This document shows positions 17,831 through 27,262 of a DNA stretch of 64,000 bases, one piece after another (the stretch's first letter is position 1; every line of letters begins with the position of its first letter). The notes under the pieces are model-generated. The model was not told the DNA's origin, did no database searches, and was given only the letters and a program-made list of their open reading frames with translations. Position numbers and translations under genes: made by a program. Source of the DNA: Deltaproteobacteria bacterium HGW-Deltaproteobacteria-13 (GTDB lineage: Bacteria > Desulfobacterota > Syntrophia > Syntrophales > Smithellaceae); the NCBI GenBank assembly GCA_002840555.1, contig PHBJ01000008.1, forward strand, positions 1 through 64,000, in the 5' to 3' direction.

Positions 17831-18783
17831 AGAAATTGCTTCGCCTCGCGCTTATCGTTGCCGTACTTTCAACCGCATTTTCTGTTTTCGCGGCTGATAT
17901 TCCCTACCTTACCGGGCGAGTGACAGACAATGCTCAAATCCTTTCTGACGAAACACGCAAATCCATCACCGAACGCCTCAAAGCGCACGAAGACAAGACA
18001 ACAAATCAGGTTGCCGTGCTGACGGTGCCGACGTTGGGCGGCCTGGGGATTGAGGAGTACGCGGTTTCCGTTTTCAAGGAATGGAAACTGGGACAAAAAG
18101 GCAATGACAACGGCATTCTGGTGGTCGTTTCCCCCGGGGAAAGACGAATGCGCATTGAAGTGGGATACGGCCTGGAAGGAACAATGCCGGATGCTGTGGC
18201 GGGAGATATTATCCGCAATGTCATGACGCCGTACTTTAAAAACGGCGACTACAACGGCGGCATTGACGCCGGAGTGCAGGCTATTATTTCCGTTTTGGAA
18301 GGCGGCAAGGCGCCGGCAGGAAAAGGAGTTGGAAACTTTACAAAAAAATCATCCGGCCTTAATTTACAAGCACCTGATATGTCAATCATTGAGAGAATAC
18401 TCATTGGAGCGTTTATTTTTGGAATCATCGGGCTCTTCACGTTTATGGGAATTGTGACCCCTGGAGGGGGCGGCTGGTTTCTCTATTTTTTCCTTATTCC
18501 TTTCTGGGCCATGTTTCCTGTTGTTGTTTTAGGGTCCACCGGCGCTCTCTATTTGTTGGTTACATATCTTATATGTTTTCCGACAGCCAAATTGGTGCTT
18601 AAAAATAGTGACTGGTATGAAAAAGCGGCCGAAGATCTAAAGACAAAGGGCAGTGCCAGCATCGGCGGTTTTACGATAACCTCCGGCCGTTCAGGAGGAT
18701 CATGGAGTTCGGGCAGTTCGGGCGGCGGCTTTTCGGGCGGCGGCGGTTGCTCCGGTGGCGGCGGCGCATCGGGCAGCTGGTGA
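17827..18783 (+). CDS. YgcG-type TPM-domain protein, secreted/membrane
   Basis: The 318-residue protein has a signal peptide (cleavage after VFA near residue 22), a TPM domain (about 30-155; L-T-G-R-V-T-D-N-A start, G-N-D-N-G-I-L and R-I-E-V-G-Y-G-L-E-G motifs), two membrane segments (about 190-250) and a glycine/serine-rich tail with G-G-G-x-S-G-G-G-G-C-S, ending in G-S-W. That tail is typical of the YgcG family. It overlaps the preceding TPM gene by four bases, so they are translationally coupled. The domain probably faces the periplasm. Biochemical role not established. Confidence 0.85.
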   Translation: MKKLLRLALIVAVLSTAFSVFAADIPYLTGRVTDNAQILSDETRKSITERLKAHEDKTTNQVAVLTVPTLGGLGIEEYAVSVFKEWKLGQKGNDNGILVVVSPGERRMRIEVGYGLEGTMPDAVAGDIIRNVMTPYFKNGDYNGGIDAGVQAIISVLEGGKAPAGKGVGNFTKKSSGLNLQAPDMSIIERILIGAFIFGIIGLFTFMGIVTPGGGGWFLYFFLIPFWAMFPVVVLGSTGALYLLVTYLICFPTAKLVLKNSDWYEKAAEDLKTKGSASIGGFTITSGRSGGSWSSGSSGGGFSGGGGCSGGGGASGSW

Positions 18784-18847
18784 CCAATATTATCAGAATG
18801 GTGAAAGGATTAATTTTATTCAAAAGTATTCCGTGTACCCTTTTGCC

Positions 18848-18876
18848 TTGACGCACAGCAATTTATTCCTTATATT
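18848..18876 (+). promoter_or_regulatory. Sigma-70 promoter for barrel/secreted pair
   Basis: TTGACG at 18848-18853 and TATATT at 18871-18876 are separated by 17 bases. The element lies 45 bases before the GTG at 18922. Confidence 0.65.
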
Positions 18877-18921
18877 TCGACAACAAGAAACTGAACTGAT
18901 GTCAAATCTGCAGGAGTGGAT

Positions 18922-21024
18922 GTGAGAATTGTTTATTTGATCATGGTCGTGTTTGTCTTTCTTTTTGCCGGTGCGGCATTTTCTCAGGAATCCCTGCCAT
19001 TACCGTCAACCACGCCCCAGGAGCAATCGCCGGCGCCGTCAACGCCGCCCCAGGCGCAATCGCCCCTCCCACCGGCTCCGGCCCCGGAGTGGGTCCGTAT
19101 GATTACTCCGCTGGATAATGCGGACGTCATCGGCAAGAAACCGGAAATCAAGGTCGAATTTATCGGGCCGTCTGTTCGTAATAATCTTTTGGTAACACTG
19201 GACGGAACAGATATCACACAGATATTAATTTTGTCGGATAAGGGCTTCGAATACAGACCGGTGATGCCCGTGCCCGTTGGGTCCCATACTCTTGTTCTGA
19301 CGGCTGTTGACGGAAGCGGCGCGCCGATGCAAAAAACAGTGACTTTCAAATCACGGCATTTAGAAACTTTTGAAGAGGCCTCTTCGAACAACGACGCATC
19401 GATCATTTATACTCAGGCTGTTGTCAAACCTAAATCAACCCCTCCGGCAGCCGTCACGCCTCCTCAGAATCAATCTGCTCAACCGACAACAACGGTCGCG
19501 GATTTCAACTCCAAGGTTGAGGGTAATCTCAAATCCGATAATAAGATTAAGAACGGCAACTGGGAAGTTACCCTAAACGGCAATATCCGGTATTTCGACC
19601 AGGATGCGCCGGCGCCGAGCCCGCTGACCAAGGGGATTGATGTTGCCAACTGGCTGATGACCGGAACATATCAAAAAGATTCTCTGAAATTACAGGCCAG
19701 TGTCGGGGATGTCCAGGTGACCGAAACGTCCAACACAATCAATCTGAATCGCAGGGGAGGACTGCTGCAGTTCGATTACGATATTTTTCAGTTCCGGATT
19801 TTTAACGTTAAGGGCCGGCAAACATACGGTATGGAGGGCGGACTGGGCATTGGAACCGGTGACAATATTCTCGGCGCGTCGACGGGTGTGAAATTATTCG
19901 AACGGAAGGTTGAGTTTAAAACAATATATCTGACCGGAGAGAGTTCGGACAGTAACGTATTTTTTGCTCCGGTGCCACCGGGAGGAACACCTTTAAACCC
20001 ATTCGGAACATCGAATCAGCCGGGTAATAAGAAAGGCGAAGTCGTGGGCTTTTTATTGACATCCGATTTTTTTCAAAACAAAATGAAGACGGAATTTGAA
20101 GTCGACCTTTCGAGGTTCGACCCGGATACATCCGATGAATTCGGCCCCCAGAACGACAGCGCCTACCTGGCAAGAGCTTATGGTGTTCTCGGTGAACATT
20201 ATAATTATGACGCGAAATATGAATATTTCGGAAAGAATTACGCCACCCTGGGAAATCTTGGCGCTTACAAGGACAGGGAAGGGGTTAGCTTATCCCAGGG
20301 ATTAAATATTAATAAGCATACTTTCCTTCTTGCTCTTTCCGGCGCCAATGATAATGTCACAAGCGATCCACTCTTCGCGAAGATCTATCAGTACGCGGGC
20401 GGTCTCAATTACACGTACAATGGAATCCAGAACCTGTCCGTCGGTTTAGGGTATCAAAAGTCCCTGCAGGAAAGCCGTAATGAACCGGGGGGATTAGAAA
20501 GCCTGAACACCATGACCGATACTGTTTCCGGAAATATCAATTATACTGCGGGGAAGATCATGTTGGGTCTGACCGCTCTCTATTCAATCCTTGATGACAG
20601 AACATTAAATAACGCCGATATGACGACCTCCACCATCACATTTTCCCCGACGTATTTTCAACCTGAACTGTCGGTGACGCCGATGTTTTCATGGAACAGC
20701 TCGAAGAATGAATTGATGAATGTGCGCACCGATTCCTACACGGGCGGTTTGAATGTTATGTCGAAGCTGGGAGACTTTACCTTTGATCTGGGGGGCACAT
20801 ACACCATCGTGAAGGCTGATGATAATTCCGTTGATACCAGACAAATCAATGCGACAGCAAACCTTTCCTATAGCCTTAAGGGGGATTATGTGAAGTACAT
20901 TAATCCCGTAGTCATCTTGAGAAATACTTATATAAAGACTACGGATGAAGTCAATCCGTCAGCTGACAGCGATAATTACGGATTGTCCCTTGTGATTACC
21001 GGAAATATGCCTTTTTTATTTTAG
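18922..21024 (+). CDS. Putative outer-membrane beta-barrel protein, unknown function
   Basis: I do not recognise the family. The 700-residue product has a signal peptide (cleavage after A-F-S near residue 22), then a Pro/Gln/Ser-rich stretch with repeated T-P-P-Q units (about 25-55), a small Ig-like domain (about 60-150: P-E-I-K-V-E-F, V-P-V-G-S-H-T-L-V-L-T-A-V-D-G-S-G), a second linker, and about 500 residues of alternating amphipathic strands ending in a strand with terminal L-F, as in outer-membrane barrels. The GTG start at 18922 has AGGAG five bases upstream. The next gene follows after 10 bases, so the two probably act together at the cell surface. Confidence 0.7.
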   Translation: MRIVYLIMVVFVFLFAGAAFSQESLPLPSTTPQEQSPAPSTPPQAQSPLPPAPAPEWVRMITPLDNADVIGKKPEIKVEFIGPSVRNNLLVTLDGTDITQILILSDKGFEYRPVMPVPVGSHTLVLTAVDGSGAPMQKTVTFKSRHLETFEEASSNNDASIIYTQAVVKPKSTPPAAVTPPQNQSAQPTTTVADFNSKVEGNLKSDNKIKNGNWEVTLNGNIRYFDQDAPAPSPLTKGIDVANWLMTGTYQKDSLKLQASVGDVQVTETSNTINLNRRGGLLQFDYDIFQFRIFNVKGRQTYGMEGGLGIGTGDNILGASTGVKLFERKVEFKTIYLTGESSDSNVFFAPVPPGGTPLNPFGTSNQPGNKKGEVVGFLLTSDFFQNKMKTEFEVDLSRFDPDTSDEFGPQNDSAYLARAYGVLGEHYNYDAKYEYFGKNYATLGNLGAYKDREGVSLSQGLNINKHTFLLALSGANDNVTSDPLFAKIYQYAGGLNYTYNGIQNLSVGLGYQKSLQESRNEPGGLESLNTMTDTVSGNINYTAGKIMLGLTALYSILDDRTLNNADMTTSTITFSPTYFQPELSVTPMFSWNSSKNELMNVRTDSYTGGLNVMSKLGDFTFDLGGTYTIVKADDNSVDTRQINATANLSYSLKGDYVKYINPVVILRNTYIKTTDEVNPSADSDNYGLSLVITGNMPFLF

Positions 21025-21034
21025 GAGGAATGAA

Positions 21035-22093
21035 ATGCTAAGAAAAGCAACTTGTGTATTACTCTTTTCCTTTTTAGTCATTTTTATCTGTGGACGGGGA
21101 TTCGCCGCCGTCAACGTCGCTCCATCTTCAATCAGTGTAGCCAGGGGACAGGCCAGCACGGTAACCCTGCAGTATCAGTTTGCAGATATTCATGAGTCAA
21201 GCGGTCCTCTGATGAATGGCGTGATCACTTCTACGCATGGGACTTTTATGGGCGGCGGCGGTACCAACCCTGTGCCGATGTCGGTCAGCATAACCAATGG
21301 CAGAGGCACGGCCTCCGAGATATTAATAATTCCGGTTGGCGTTATTGAACGGGCGCTGGCCAGTGTGACAAGCGGCCTCACCTACCAGAGGGTATTCGGA
21401 CTGCCGGCGCAAATTGCCAGTGTCCCGATCAGTATCACGTCATCAGACGCCGCCGCGAGTTTTAATGTGAAACGGATCGAACTCTATTTTGATAACAAGA
21501 GGGCGGAGGTGACTGTGCAGAAACATTTCCCGAATCTCAAAGCCTATGCCGACATTCGATACGCGGGGTCAGGCCTGCTCGAAGGATACTGGGAGGTTGA
21601 CGGACGGATCATTTCGAGGGTCCATCAGATGCTCACCTTCGGCGCCATGACTACTTTGAAAACTCCTGATCTGCCCGCTCTTCCGACATTTGATCCGGGC
21701 AGTCATATCGTAAGGTTTGTCATAACCAATCAGGGATCAGGACTGCCGACACCCGCGCTTATCTATTTTGTGACGACCGAGGAATTTCAGGCAAGAATGA
21801 TGGAGCTAAGCATCAAGGCGCCGCAAGAAGGCGCCGCTATTGATAGAAATGCGGCATCGTTTAAATGGGGATCCTTTAAAGGAGCTTCTTTATTCCTGAT
21901 TCAGTACTATGAAAATATCGAAGCCGGACCGGTATTTTCCGCGTACACTAAGAGATCATCTTATGTTCTGCCCAAGCAGGTCTTTACGAATATTTTTGTA
22001 AGCGGCAAGAAATATTACTGGAAGGTGACCGGTTACAACGAGAAAGATAATATGACCGGTGAGAGCGCGACAGGCAGTTTTGTTGTTAAATAG
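21035..22093 (+). CDS. Secreted protein of unknown function, paired with the barrel protein
   Basis: The 352-residue protein has a signal peptide ending near G-F-A-A (residue 25), then beta-rich segments resembling Ig-like or fibronectin-like modules (V-A-P-S-S-I-S-V-A-R-G-Q-A-S-T-V). A C-terminal module (about 265-352) has the pattern A-P-Q-E-G-A-x-I, F-x-W and Y-Y-W-K-V-T-G-Y, usual for fibronectin-III-like surface proteins. No enzyme motif is seen. AGGAGG precedes the ATG and the gene is 10 bases after the barrel gene. A strong terminator follows. Confidence 0.65.
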   Translation: MLRKATCVLLFSFLVIFICGRGFAAVNVAPSSISVARGQASTVTLQYQFADIHESSGPLMNGVITSTHGTFMGGGGTNPVPMSVSITNGRGTASEILIIPVGVIERALASVTSGLTYQRVFGLPAQIASVPISITSSDAAASFNVKRIELYFDNKRAEVTVQKHFPNLKAYADIRYAGSGLLEGYWEVDGRIISRVHQMLTFGAMTTLKTPDLPALPTFDPGSHIVRFVITNQGSGLPTPALIYFVTTEEFQARMMELSIKAPQEGAAIDRNAASFKWGSFKGASLFLIQYYENIEAGPVFSAYTKRSSYVLPKQVFTNIFVSGKKYYWKVTGYNEKDNMTGESATGSFVVK

Positions 22094-22134
22094 TAATGAT
22101 GGGCGGAAACGCGCCCTTGTTTCAATGATGTCAT

Positions 22135-22176
22135 AAAAAAGGTGACAGTCAAATTCCACGGCTGTCACCTTTTTTA
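22135..22176 (+). terminator. Intrinsic terminator, probably bidirectional
   Basis: An 8-bp perfect stem (GGTGACAG, 22141-22148, with CTGTCACC, 22162-22169) is flanked by six A's on the left and six T's on the right. It ends the barrel operon on the plus strand and could stop minus-strand transcription from the DUF2804 gene as well. Confidence 0.9.
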
Positions 22177-22284
22177 TAGTGCTTTCAGAAGAAAGTTCTT
22201 TCGGTTTACGATATTTTTACCATTTGATTTTTCGTTGCAGCCCGCAAAATATCCGGTTGGGGTTAAATGAAAAAATGATAATCA

Positions 22285-23337
22285 TCAATATCTCGTGACG
22301 TGATGTTCGGCAAGGCCGAAGAAATTGGTAATCGGATACAGACGGTTGTTCTCATCCTTGAACCTGCCGTTGTACATCCCAAAGGGCTGATGAAAATCGG
22401 ATTTGATGAATCCGATGCTGATTTTTTCGGCTCGTTCGCCCGACGGCGTAAATAAAAGATCCATGTACCCGTCATTTGTTTTCATTTCCCAGGGGCGCAT
22501 CATGTTTTTCGCATCGAAGTTAAAGCGTGCGGCTTTAAGGCAATAAATTTTCCCGTCAACCCACATGCAGTTTTCATTGAAATCTTCATCGTCGGTGATC
22601 ATATTCTGGCAGAGATTGAATGCCAGGAGCTCTCCATATTCGTTATAGCCCGCCGCTGTCGACCATTTCCAGAAACTGACGTAGGGATAATACGTTTTTT
22701 GTTCATCCAGTAAAGCGATATCCTGCTTCCGGTCAAGTATGATTTCTTTAGATCCGAGCCTGATTGTTCCTTCCGTGGGCGCGGCAACCTTGTGTGTGTA
22801 AAAAGGCCGCAGATGCGTCACCGGAGAAACCTGAACTAGCGGCTCAATAGTTTTTAAGTCCTCGAAAACCTTAACTTCGCCTTTAACGGCGGGCAGGTTC
22901 TTTTTGCCTTCGATATCGATGATGATTTTGTGGAAACCGTCTTTTAATCTGTTTTCAATGCGGAGCCGGTAGCCTTTTTGGGCGAATTCGCAATGATCAT
23001 CATAAACCTGTGCGGCGACGCGCGACGCTCTACCCGGCAATTGTGCGCTGTGTTCGAAACGTTTATTGGCAATCCTGTCATAGGCATAAAAAAAGGAGAC
23101 ACCCATAAATTTAGCATCAAAGATAACCATTCCGAAATAATGGGTGGGGGTGATAATGCCAAAATGCTGCCATTCCTTGAGGCGGAATTTCTTCCAGAAG
23201 GCGGAAACTTTCCGTGAAGAGGAAGAAAACGGCGCATCGAGAATGTTCGCGTCAGCAAAAGGCGTACGGAACGTCCCGAAGTTTATCGTCCCGTTCTTCT
23301 CCACCATTTTTTCAGGAGTTGTTTCAACTTTTCTCAT
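22285..23337 (-). CDS. DUF2804 domain protein
   Basis: The 350-residue protein matches the DUF2804 family along its length: G-x-I-T-P-T-H-Y-F-G near 60, a central Y-Y-P-Y-x-S-F-W-K-W-S-T-A-A-G region, and the late A-F-N-L-C-Q-N with N-E-N-C-M-W-V-D-G-K block and L-x-F-x-P-x-G-E-R. It has no signal peptide or membrane helix. The biochemical function is unknown; the beta-rich fold looks like a ligand-binding or lipocalin-like protein. Single gene facing the plus-strand operon across a shared terminator. Confidence 0.8.
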   Translation of the reverse strand: MRKVETTPEKMVEKNGTINFGTFRTPFADANILDAPFSSSSRKVSAFWKKFRLKEWQHFGIITPTHYFGMVIFDAKFMGVSFFYAYDRIANKRFEHSAQLPGRASRVAAQVYDDHCEFAQKGYRLRIENRLKDGFHKIIIDIEGKKNLPAVKGEVKVFEDLKTIEPLVQVSPVTHLRPFYTHKVAAPTEGTIRLGSKEIILDRKQDIALLDEQKTYYPYVSFWKWSTAAGYNEYGELLAFNLCQNMITDDEDFNENCMWVDGKIYCLKAARFNFDAKNMMRPWEMKTNDGYMDLLFTPSGERAEKISIGFIKSDFHQPFGMYNGRFKDENNRLYPITNFFGLAEHHVTRY

Positions 23338-23390
23338 ACTAACTTATCCTTAAATTGTTGATTGTCTCAGAAACGACATTTGCTTCGTAA

Positions 23391-23460
23391 AATCCCTCCT
23401 AACCTCCCTTTATCAAAGGGAGTGACTCCCCTCTTTCCTAAAGAGGGGGAGGGGGAGATT
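23391..23460. repeat. Palindromic REP-like intergenic element
   Basis: Two adjacent hairpins lie between two minus-strand genes: arms 23404-23411/23415-23422 (CTCCCTTT) and 23428-23436/23440-23448 (CCCCTCTTT). The outer ends, ATCCCTCC and GGGGGAGATT, also pair. Such C/G-rich double hairpins are typical dispersed intergenic repeats; only one copy is seen here. Confidence 0.6.
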
Positions 23461-23515
23461 CCTTTGCCTTTCTATTTTATTTTCGAGACTGTTAATTAGC
23501 CGCCTCTGATTTTAA

Positions 23516-24049
23516 TTAAGCTTTGGACAGTTTGGGGAAATTCGCATCCAATGCGGCATTCCATTTATCGACGGCCGGCTTGATGCTTTCCATCAATTCC
23601 GTCACATCACCTTCAATCGTTATAGACTTGATCTTATCGCCCTGAGCAATTTGATTGACAACTTTCTGGTCGGCTTCGCTGATCACTTCGCCGAATACCG
23701 TGTGTTTGCCGTCCAGCCATGGTGTCGCCACGTGCGTGATAAAAAACTGGCTGCCGTTGGTCTGCGGTCCGGCATTCGCCATGGAAAGAATGCCCGGCTT
23801 GCTGTGCCGCAGCTGCCGGACGAATTCATCCTGAAATTTGTAGCCGGGTCCGCCGCGGCCATCGCCTCCGGGGCAGCCGCCCTGAATCATAAAATCGGGG
23901 ATAACCCGGTGAAAGTTTAAATTATTGTAATAACCGCGCCGCGCCAAGTTGACAAAATTCCCCACGGTAATCGGCGTCTGCTCGGCAAAAAGCTTTAAAT
24001 TGATTGTTCCTTTATCAGTTTCAATAACTGCTTTTAAATCGTCTTTCAT
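23516..24049 (-). CDS. Cyclophilin-type peptidyl-prolyl cis-trans isomerase
   Basis: This 177-residue enzyme catalyses proline isomerisation during protein folding. Cyclophilin motifs are complete: [13 protein letters not shown] (catalytic Arg), G-P-G-Y-K-F-x-[11 protein letters not shown][10 protein letters not shown] and [12 protein letters not shown]. No signal peptide, so cytoplasmic. It has a short helical extension of about 30 residues at the C-terminus beyond the core. GGAGA precedes the start and a promoter is visible at 24081-24109. Confidence 0.95.
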   Translation of the reverse strand: MKDDLKAVIETDKGTINLKLFAEQTPITVGNFVNLARRGYYNNLNFHRVIPDFMIQGGCPGGDGRGGPGYKFQDEFVRQLRHSKPGILSMANAGPQTNGSQFFITHVATPWLDGKHTVFGEVISEADQKVVNQIAQGDKIKSITIEGDVTELMESIKPAVDKWNAALDANFPKLSKA

Positions 24050-24080
24050 TTTAATCTCCTTTCTCTTTAAACGTAAAGAA

Positions 24081-24109
24081 AGACTAAATATTACTGATTA
24101 ATAAGTCAA
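24081..24109 (-). promoter_or_regulatory. Sigma-70 promoter of the cyclophilin gene
   Basis: On the minus strand TTGACT (24109-24104) and TAGTCT (24086-24081) are spaced by 17 bases, upstream of the cyclophilin start at 24049. Confidence 0.5.
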
Positions 24110-24152
24110 GATAAAAAGGCGCTGTCGGGATGGAAACATGCTAATATTATGA

Positions 24153-25010
24153 TTAACATACGGCACCGCCTTCGATATTTTTATGATAATCGTCATTCAT
24201 TTTTTTTGTAATCAAACGATCGATAAAACGTGGAGGAGAGAATATCCATCTTCTCAATAAATACTTCTCAATTATTTTTTTATCGAGGCGAATATATCCA
24301 TTGCATGATTGAGGAAGAGAATTCGATCTTAAGCGAAGCACATCAAGAAGAACCCGGGGATGTTTCATGGCCTCCGCCAGAGCAAAACCAAAGCACTGAT
24401 TACCGATGAACAGCCTGCTTCCTTTTATTATCCGGGCAAGGTCAACAATATTTTTCACTTTAAAGAAATTTATTTCCAATCCCGTATATTTTTTAAACTC
24501 ATCATATTCGTTTTCAAACCCGAGGAAAATACATTTGTCCAGATAATCCTCAAGCGCTCTCCAATTGGATAAAACGGAATGGGTTGCATTGATGGCGCTG
24601 TATGTTACCACAATATCGTTGATGCGGTTCGGAGTCATATTAAAAAGCCACGGCTGGCAAAGATCGAATGGGACATGGAAAGTTCTCAGGTGCCAGTAGG
24701 CCAGATGAACTCTCCATAAAGCCGGATCATGAACAACATGTTCACGAAAACGATCAAGATCATAATCTATGGTTTCTCCTTGATACGGTCGGACATCCTG
24801 TAAATAAGGCTGGTTTTTCAGCAAAGCTACCATCTGATCAACAGCCTCCGAGGATACCGGATAAGGATGCGGCGCCTCGTCGCTAATCAGCGGCGGATAA
24901 GCGCCCGATGCAATATACAGGACTCCGCCGCCCAACGCCATAATGGTAGGCAATGCGTAAATTATGTCCCCAAGGTTGCCGCTATGTTTAAATGTCCTGA
25001 TGCTTTGCAT
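24153..25010 (-). CDS. Putative GT9/heptosyltransferase-like protein
   Basis: The 285-residue protein begins with T-F-K-H-S-G-N-L-G-D-I-I-Y-A-L-P, the N-terminal signature of ADP-heptose-type glycosyltransferases (GT-B fold), and contains S-R-L-F-I-G-N-Q-C-F-G-F-A-L-A-E-A near 200, which resembles the donor-site loop where GT9 enzymes carry G-N-D-T/S-G. The rest is diverged, so substrate and even activity are uncertain. The start at 25010 avoids overlap with the preceding gene (stop at 25015); an alternative in-frame start at 25043 overlaps it by 29 bases. Co-transcribed with the fusion protein upstream. Confidence 0.55.
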   Translation of the reverse strand: MQSIRTFKHSGNLGDIIYALPTIMALGGGVLYIASGAYPPLISDEAPHPYPVSSEAVDQMVALLKNQPYLQDVRPYQGETIDYDLDRFREHVVHDPALWRVHLAYWHLRTFHVPFDLCQPWLFNMTPNRINDIVVTYSAINATHSVLSNWRALEDYLDKCIFLGFENEYDEFKKYTGLEINFFKVKNIVDLARIIKGSRLFIGNQCFGFALAEAMKHPRVLLDVLRLRSNSLPQSCNGYIRLDKKIIEKYLLRRWIFSPPRFIDRLITKKMNDDYHKNIEGGAVC

Positions 25011-25014
25011 CTTT

Positions 25015-27087
25015 CTAATCCATTCCGAAACGAACCGCTTCAAGAGCCTTCTCTTTTGTGTCCATTAAAATATTTCGCGACACAACGCACGCTTCTTTTT
25101 GCATCGTCTCCAGTTTTTGTCTTGTCAGCGGGGGATAGCAGACGGGAATCCGTAATGCTTCTGCCAGCGGCGGAATTTTCGAGGACCGGGCGATTGCCGC
25201 AACTTTGCATCCCATCCATGCAGCGATTAAAAGTCCGTGGTATCTGCTGCTGATTATCGTGGAACAATCGTCAATCGGAGACAATAGAGCGCGGATATCT
25301 CCATTCATATAATCGGGAACGCTAAGAACCAGTTTTTTTCTGGCCCACCAACCAAGATCCGCAATCATCTGTCTATAGATAAAGCATTCATGTCGTTCGA
25401 TCTCGCGCATATCGCCCGCAATAAACGACGTTGGCCGCCATCTTGTCACGAGAAAATCCTTCACACCGGCGATATCCCCATCGGAAAGCGTATCTGCCGC
25501 AATAATAACGCCAAGGTTGAACTTCTTCTTAATGCTTCTATGCTTATCAATGTAATCAGCAAGAATAATATTCGCCAGATCTGCCCCTGCATATATCTTT
25601 GAACCCGAAAGGCCAAGCATCTTCGTCAAAATATCGGCGCTGTGCTGATCTCTGGTTGAAATTTTATCAAAGACATTGGCAACGATTGAAAATCTTTCCT
25701 TTTCGGGTTCGATTTCCTGTTCCGCTCCGACATTTACCAGACATTTCCGGTCAAAAGTTTTAATAAACGGCAATTGTTCAAGCCAGTACTTAAGGACATA
25801 ATCTCCGCAGGTGAGCTGAAAAGGAGTAGCTCCCGGCCCCACCCATGTTGTGTGAATTGCTGCCGCCTTGTCCTGCGCATTATCGGGCAACTCACGATGC
25901 CACAAAATATCCGGAAATCTTTTTTGCTGCGACTCAATAAAATATCCTGTTGCGACATGAGCTTTAAACTGAACACCCCGATAAGAAGAAAGTGCTTTTT
26001 GAAATCCCGCGATCATCAGGTCGTCGCCGATATTTCCATGCCCCCAGAAATCGAATCCTACATACACGGCGCGATGTGTATTTTTTATAACCGCAACACG
26101 ACTGTAATCCCGAATATTCGGACCGTCTATTGGGGAAAGCGCCGCATCAATTTTGCTTTGGGGGATTTCGGTTATCAGCGAATATTCATCATTTACTCCG
26201 TAACTGACTATCCACTTTTCGTCTTCAAAAACCGCCCCGCAGGGATAAAGGACCTGCTTGACTGCGGGATTGAGCCTGTCCGGAGAATCATTAAAGCCGA
26301 ATGGATTTGCCAAATCAAGCGGCTGAGGAGAGACATCTTTCGGTCTAAAAGGGTAGTCGGCTTCAAAACGATATACAGCAGGCGCGTACATAAAGCTTCC
26401 CACCACTCCGTAAACGGAATGACAGAAATTATAATAGTAATTCCCCACTCGCTGAGGGATGGCTCCCCCCCGTAAATCGCCGTACGAATCAGACCGGCCG
26501 TTGTTGTTCCAATTGATTGTAGCAAGCGGGTGAAACTTTATTTCGTCTTCTCCCCCCAACGAAAATTCCATTACACAATGCGGCTCAATAGAATAAACTG
26601 CGTAAAAAGGTCCATCGCCGAAAAACGTCCAATTCTTTTCAATCGGACGCCTTTCTCCTTCCATGATAAGCTCCCGCGCCCGACCGATCGGTTGTAAGGT
26701 TGACTCATCCAGTTCAGCAAAAAACTGATGATTAAACGGTTCATGCATACCGGAATTCCAGTAAACAAAAAGACGTCCCGCTAACCGGAACAGACGCGGG
26801 TCGGCGAACCAGATTCTTGCCCTTTCGGAAAAGTAATGATTATCCGGAAATTTGATGATATCGCTGAAGGGAACAATAGTTTCCTTTTTAATCTGATAAC
26901 TTGAATCGAGACGACAGAGAGCAATCCGTCTTAAACCGTCCGGGCCGATCATTCGATAGGCAAATATCCAATCCCCATCGCCTTTGATAATACCCGGATT
27001 AAACATATAAACCCTGCCCGGCCCAAAGCGCTCTTTCCAGCTCCCGGGAACAAAATCCGGATTATTAAGAACAATGTGTTTGTTCAT
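25015..27087 (-). CDS. GH130-like beta-propeller fused to polysaccharide pyruvyltransferase
   Basis: The 690-residue protein joins two domains. Residues 1-320 resemble the five-bladed propeller of GH130/GH43-type enzymes acting on mannosides: F-N-P-G-I near 29, W-F-A-D-P-R-L-F near 93-100, E-K-N-W near 150 and Y-P-C-G-A-V-F with W-I-V-S-Y-G-x-N-D near 281-300. Residues about 338-690 match the polysaccharide pyruvyltransferase family (CsaB/WcaK): G-F-D-F-W-G-H-G-N-I-G-D-D near 344-356 and S-S-R-Y-H-G-L-L-I-A-A-W-M-G near the end. One enzyme may bind or trim a glycan and the other adds a pyruvate ketal or, in some family members, transfers another group. The partner gene downstream is GT9-like. 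No signal peptide. Confidence 0.75.
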   Translation of the reverse strand: MNKHIVLNNPDFVPGSWKERFGPGRVYMFNPGIIKGDGDWIFAYRMIGPDGLRRIALCRLDSSYQIKKETIVPFSDIIKFPDNHYFSERARIWFADPRLFRLAGRLFVYWNSGMHEPFNHQFFAELDESTLQPIGRARELIMEGERRPIEKNWTFFGDGPFYAVYSIEPHCVMEFSLGGEDEIKFHPLATINWNNNGRSDSYGDLRGGAIPQRVGNYYYNFCHSVYGVVGSFMYAPAVYRFEADYPFRPKDVSPQPLDLANPFGFNDSPDRLNPAVKQVLYPCGAVFEDEKWIVSYGVNDEYSLITEIPQSKIDAALSPIDGPNIRDYSRVAVIKNTHRAVYVGFDFWGHGNIGDDLMIAGFQKALSSYRGVQFKAHVATGYFIESQQKRFPDILWHRELPDNAQDKAAAIHTTWVGPGATPFQLTCGDYVLKYWLEQLPFIKTFDRKCLVNVGAEQEIEPEKERFSIVANVFDKISTRDQHSADILTKMLGLSGSKIYAGADLANIILADYIDKHRSIKKKFNLGVIIAADTLSDGDIAGVKDFLVTRWRPTSFIAGDMREIERHECFIYRQMIADLGWWARKKLVLSVPDYMNGDIRALLSPIDDCSTIISSRYHGLLIAAWMGCKVAAIARSSKIPPLAEALRIPVCYPPLTRQKLETMQKEACVVSRNILMDTKEKALEAVRFGMD

Positions 27088-27262
27088 TCAAATGCCTCTG
27101 AAATTATCCTGCCCAAAATACTTTTGGAAATACGAATAACTATTTGCCATTCGTTGCAGATAAGAGTCTATAAAATTATCGGACAGCAATTTCAATATCA
27201 AAAATTAAACTTCCTTATTTTTCTCGGTTTTGTTGATGAAATGGAGTATACAAACCACTATA

